NCBI GenBank assembly: GCA_019454205.1
Contig: CP075369.1
Location: 620,001 to 684,000, forward strand
DNA: 64,000 nt
Direction: 5' to 3'
Origin: Xanthobacteraceae bacterium
GTDB lineage: Bacteria; Pseudomonadota; Alphaproteobacteria; Rhizobiales; Xanthobacteraceae
Positions 61,688 through 64,000 of this stretch are shown piece after piece. The translations under genes were made by a program, and so were the position numbers. Within the stretch, counting starts at the first letter, position 1, and the number at the start of each line of letters is the position of its first letter. The notes under the pieces were generated by a model. It was not told the origin of the DNA. It worked only from the letters and a program-made list of their open reading frames with translations, and did not search any database.

Positions 61688-62392
61688 ATGCCAGAAGAAA
61701 AAGTAGCGCTGGTGACGGCGGGCGGCAGCGGAATGGGCGCAGCCTGCGCGCGCAAACTCGCCGCCGACGGGTTCAAGGTCGCCGTATTGTCCTCTTCCGG
61801 CAAGGGCGAAGCGCTGGCGAAAGAACTTGGTGGCATCGGCGTCACCGGCTCGAACCAGTCGGCGGACGATCTCGCGCGTTTCGTCGATGAGGCGATGAAG
61901 CGCTGGGGCCGCATCGATACGCTGGTGAACAGCGCCGGTCATGGCCCGCGCAAGCCGCTGCTCGAACTGACCGATGAGGACTGGCACCGCGGCATGGAAG
62001 TCTACTTCCTCAATGTCGTCCGCGCGGCGCGTCTTGTTACCCCGGTCATGGTGAAGCAGAAGGGCGGCACCATCATCAATATCTCGACCGCGTGGGCATT
62101 CGAGCCGAGCGCAATGTTTCCCACTTCCGCGGTCGCACGCGCCGGTCTTGCCGCCTACACCAAGATTTTCGCCGACGACTATGCGCCGCATAACGTACGC
62201 ATGAACAACGTATTGCCCGGCTGGATCGACAGCCTGCCGCAGACCGACGAGCGCAGGCAGAACGTGCCGATGCAGCGCTACGGCACCAGCGAGGAAATCG
62301 CCGCGACGGTTGCATTCCTCGCCTCGCCGGGAGCGGGATACATCACCGGCCAGAACATCCGGGTCGATGGCGGGATCATGCGCTCCGTCTGA
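61688..62392 (+). CDS. Short-chain dehydrogenase/reductase (SDR)
   Basis: A 234-residue classical SDR. The coenzyme loop is T-A-G-G-S-G-M-G near residue 10, and N-S-A-G-H-G is near 78. The Ser of the active site is in N-I-S-T-A-W near residue 128. The usual Y-x-x-x-K is changed: the region reads T-S-A-V-A-R-A-G-L-A-A-Y-T-K, where the place of the Tyr and Lys appears to hold other residues, so activity should be tested. It probably follows the P450 in the same route. The first ATG follows GGGAG. Confidence 0.85.
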   Translation: MPEEKVALVTAGGSGMGAACARKLAADGFKVAVLSSSGKGEALAKELGGIGVTGSNQSADDLARFVDEAMKRWGRIDTLVNSAGHGPRKPLLELTDEDWHRGMEVYFLNVVRAARLVTPVMVKQKGGTIINISTAWAFEPSAMFPTSAVARAGLAAYTKIFADDYAPHNVRMNNVLPGWIDSLPQTDERRQNVPMQRYGTSEEIAATVAFLASPGAGYITGQNIRVDGGIMRSV

Positions 62393-62400
62393 GGCGGCGC

Positions 62401-62431
62401 AAAAAAAACGCCGCGGACGAACCGCGGCGTT
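62401..62431. terminator. Bidirectional terminator between the SDR and TerC genes
   Basis: Stem AACGCCGCGG/CCGCGGCGTT with a five-base loop. Eight A residues on the left serve as the T run for the minus strand. It sits between convergent genes. Confidence 0.8.
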
Positions 62432-62464
62432 CAGGCGCTGAGAGTTTCTGTTGTCTTTATATTG

Positions 62465-63136
62465 CTAGATCATCTCCGCCAGTCTTCGCGCGACCGGAAT
62501 AAGTTCCATTACGCCGCGGTAGCACATCTCCAGCGCGACATAGAGGATGACCGCGAGGCCGATATAGGCGATCCAGCGGTGCTTCTGGAGCAGGTTCGCG
62601 ATGAAGGTCGCGGCAAGGCCCATCAGTGCAACCGAGAGCGCAAGGCCAAATACCAGCACGCCCGGATGATCGCGCGCCGCACCCGCGACCGCGAGCACGT
62701 TGTCGAGCGACATCGAGACGTCGGCGATCACGATCTGCCATGCCGCCTGCGCAAAGGTCTTGCGCTTCGCCTTGCCCGCGATCGTGCCGTCGGCATTGAC
62801 GTCGACATCCGTCAGCGCTTCGTGCGCTTCCTGCTCCTCCTCGTGGCCGCCTTCGCGCAGTTCGCGCCACATCTTCCAGCAGACCCAGAGCAGCAGTACG
62901 CCGCCTGCGAACAGCAGCCCGACGATGGCGAGCAGTTGTGTGGTCGCCGCTGCAAAAGCGATGCGCAGCACCGTCGCGGCGATGATGCCGATAAAGATAA
63001 CCTTGTTGCGTTGTTCCGCCGGCAATCCGGCAGCGGCGAGGCCGATTACGATGGCGTTGTCCGCTGCGAGTACCAGGTCGATCATGATGACCTGAAACAA
63101 CGCGACCCACGCATCGGCGGGCATAATCATAGTCAT
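62465..63136 (-). CDS. TerC family integral membrane protein (YjbE-like)
   Basis: A 223-residue protein with about seven helices. The TerC motif L-V-L-A-A-D-N-A-I-V-I near residue 22, and the second half V-S-M-S-L-D-N-V-L-A-V-A-G-A near residue 135, carry the acidic Asp residues in membrane helices that may bind metal. Members are linked to manganese export or tellurium resistance. An acidic, charged loop separates the halves. Starts at 63136 or 63130 are both possible. Confidence 0.88.
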   Translation of the reverse strand: MTMIMPADAWVALFQVIMIDLVLAADNAIVIGLAAAGLPAEQRNKVIFIGIIAATVLRIAFAAATTQLLAIVGLLFAGGVLLLWVCWKMWRELREGGHEEEQEAHEALTDVDVNADGTIAGKAKRKTFAQAAWQIVIADVSMSLDNVLAVAGAARDHPGVLVFGLALSVALMGLAATFIANLLQKHRWIAYIGLAVILYVALEMCYRGVMELIPVARRLAEMI

Positions 63137-63216
63137 GGTCCGAGCCTTGTGTTTATGCAGTCCGACATCGCAGCGCGTGCGCGCTGCCAGAGGGGCCCGG
63201 TCCTGCTATGTTGTTC

Positions 63217-63564
63217 CTAGTTGTTCGTTGCGAGATGTCCGAATAGACCGATGATGTTTTGCGAACCGCTCATCATCCCGGCGGCGAAACCAAACAGCGC
63301 GTAAGCACCGGCGGTATCCCAGAGGCCGATTTCTCCGCGCATCACGCGAACACGGAGCAGGGAAGCGGCGAGCGCGATTGCGCCCGCTGCGGCAAGAAGA
63401 ACGACGCTGGCGGCCGGCAGCACGAATTCCCTTGGCAACATCTGCGCGAGCGCGAACACCGCAACAGCGGCGAACGCGACCAGTGCATAAGGTGCTAAGG
63501 GAAAGCGGGCCGGACGCACGGAATTGGCGCGGTGCGAACCCGGGCGAATTCCGAAACTGCTCAC
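63217..63564 (-). CDS. Hypothetical small membrane protein
   Basis: A 115-residue frame with three hydrophobic segments near residues 23-45, 50-70 and 85-105. The N-terminus is basic (F-G-I-R-P-G-S-H-R). I do not recognise the family. It lies about 80 bases upstream of TerC on the same strand and may be expressed with it. Confidence 0.6.
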   Translation of the reverse strand: MSSFGIRPGSHRANSVRPARFPLAPYALVAFAAVAVFALAQMLPREFVLPAASVVLLAAAGAIALAASLLRVRVMRGEIGLWDTAGAYALFGFAAGMMSGSQNIIGLFGHLATNN

Positions 63565-63668
63565 GGCGTTTTTCCTGTCGATGGCTGCCCGTTCGATGCG
63601 AACAGGCGACGGAAAAACCCTAGAGAGCGGGGCCGTAGAAATGTATTCGTGGGATCAGGGGGGTAGTT

Positions 63669-64000
63669 TTACGGAGTAATGCGCCCCAGACGGATTGCCT
63701 GACGGACGATGGAAGCGACGCTGTCCGCCTGCATTTTGTCCATGATTTCAGCGCGATAGCTCTCCACCGTGCGGGCGCTGATCTTGAGTTCAGCCGCGAT
63801 TTCCGCGCTGGTCATGCCGACCGCGACACGGTCGAAAATTTCAGTCTGACGCGGCGTGAGTTGGGCGAAGCGCGCGTTGAGCGTCTCGTTGGCGGTCTCG
63901 GCATTTCGCTGGTCCAGCAGCTGCGTCATGCAACGGTTGATCGCGGCGACCAGATGCTTGTCGTCCACCGGCTTCTCGATGAACTCGGCGGCACCTGCCT
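63669..64000 (-). CDS. FixJ/NarL-type response regulator, C-terminal part (cut by window edge)
   Basis: The frame is open at the right edge. The visible part has the end of a receiver domain (F-I-E-K-P-V, whose Lys-Pro is conserved) and a LuxR-type helix-turn-helix (L-T-P-R-Q-T-E-I-F-D then I-S-A-R-T-V-E-S-Y-R near the C-terminus). This is the FixJ layout, so phosphorylation by a histidine kinase is expected. The receiver Asp and the start lie outside the window. The target genes are not known. Confidence 0.9.
   Translation of the reverse strand, partial: AGAAEFIEKPVDDKHLVAAINRCMTQLLDQRNAETANETLNARFAQLTPRQTEIFDRVAVGMTSAEIAAELKISARTVESYRAEIMDKMQADSVASIVRQAIRLGRITP

Noticed and set aside
63137..63216. 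Possible manganese (yybP-ykoY) riboswitch before the TerC gene
   Set aside because: TerC genes often have one, but I could not find the GGGGAGTA core or the matching second half.
1..64000. CRISPR array, tRNA or rRNA genes, transposase or integrase
   Set aside because: None was seen; no regular spaced repeats longer than the coxM triplet and no recognisable mobile-element protein.

Overview
The window looks like chromosomal DNA from an alphaproteobacterium of the Hyphomicrobiales, near Bradyrhizobium, Afipia/Oligotropha or Xanthobacteraceae. This is inferred from the gene order of the CO dehydrogenase operon (coxC-M-S-L-D-E-F-G, as known in Oligotropha/Afipia carboxidovorans), an Irr/ICE-like iron box, a Bradyrhizobium-type extragenic palindromic repeat, and GC-rich codon use over most of the window. 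I saw no rRNA, tRNA, CRISPR array, transposase or integrase.

Layout. (1) 1-4939: a less GC-rich operon with the end of a Gly-Gly-tailed MoaD/ThiS-like carrier, an aspartase-type lyase, a fused FO synthase (CofG-CofH), an F420:NADP oxidoreductase and a possible 47-residue Trp-rich peptide, closed by a terminator. (2) 5728-17867: a catabolic cluster with a nitrate/taurine-type ABC importer, flavin-reductase-like protein, M24 hydrolase with changed metal ligands, enolase-superfamily enzyme, opine-dehydrogenase-family enzyme, luciferase-like (possibly F420-dependent) oxidoreductase, a molybdenum hydroxylase (FAD subunit plus fused FeS-Mo subunit) and an Lrp/AsnC regulator. Its substrate is unknown; an N-containing compound fits. 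(3) 18749-23743: a double-domain HxlR regulator divergent from a crotonase, a TRAP-type binding protein and an acyl-CoA ligase, probably for an aromatic or aliphatic acid. (4) 24118-33044: an aerobic form I CO dehydrogenase operon with its MHYT-LytTR regulator and three evenly spaced direct repeats upstream of coxM. (5) 33129-34178: a ketopantoate-reductase-like protein. (6) 34366-44701: a siderophore-iron locus with an AraC regulator, TonB receptor, esterase, FecBCD-type ABC importer, siderophore-interacting reductase and its own ExbB-ExbD-TonB. (7) 44712-54960: the phenylacetate pathway (paaZ, paaX, paaABCDE, paaR, paaK, paaI, paaG) with two matching TetR-type operators and a separate long-armed dyad around the paaA promoter. 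(8) 55129-62392: a Liv-type ABC importer followed by an alpha/beta hydrolase, a cytochrome P450 and an SDR. (9) 62465-64000: a TerC-like membrane protein, a small membrane protein and the C-terminal part of a FixJ-type response regulator.

Together the genes suggest a metabolically versatile soil-type bacterium that oxidises CO aerobically, degrades phenylacetate and other aromatics through CoA thioesters, imports ferric siderophores and makes at least the deazaflavin FO. The least explained parts are the FO-synthase operon with its small neighbours and the adjoining catabolic cluster. All functions are assigned by reading motifs and context; no database search was possible.
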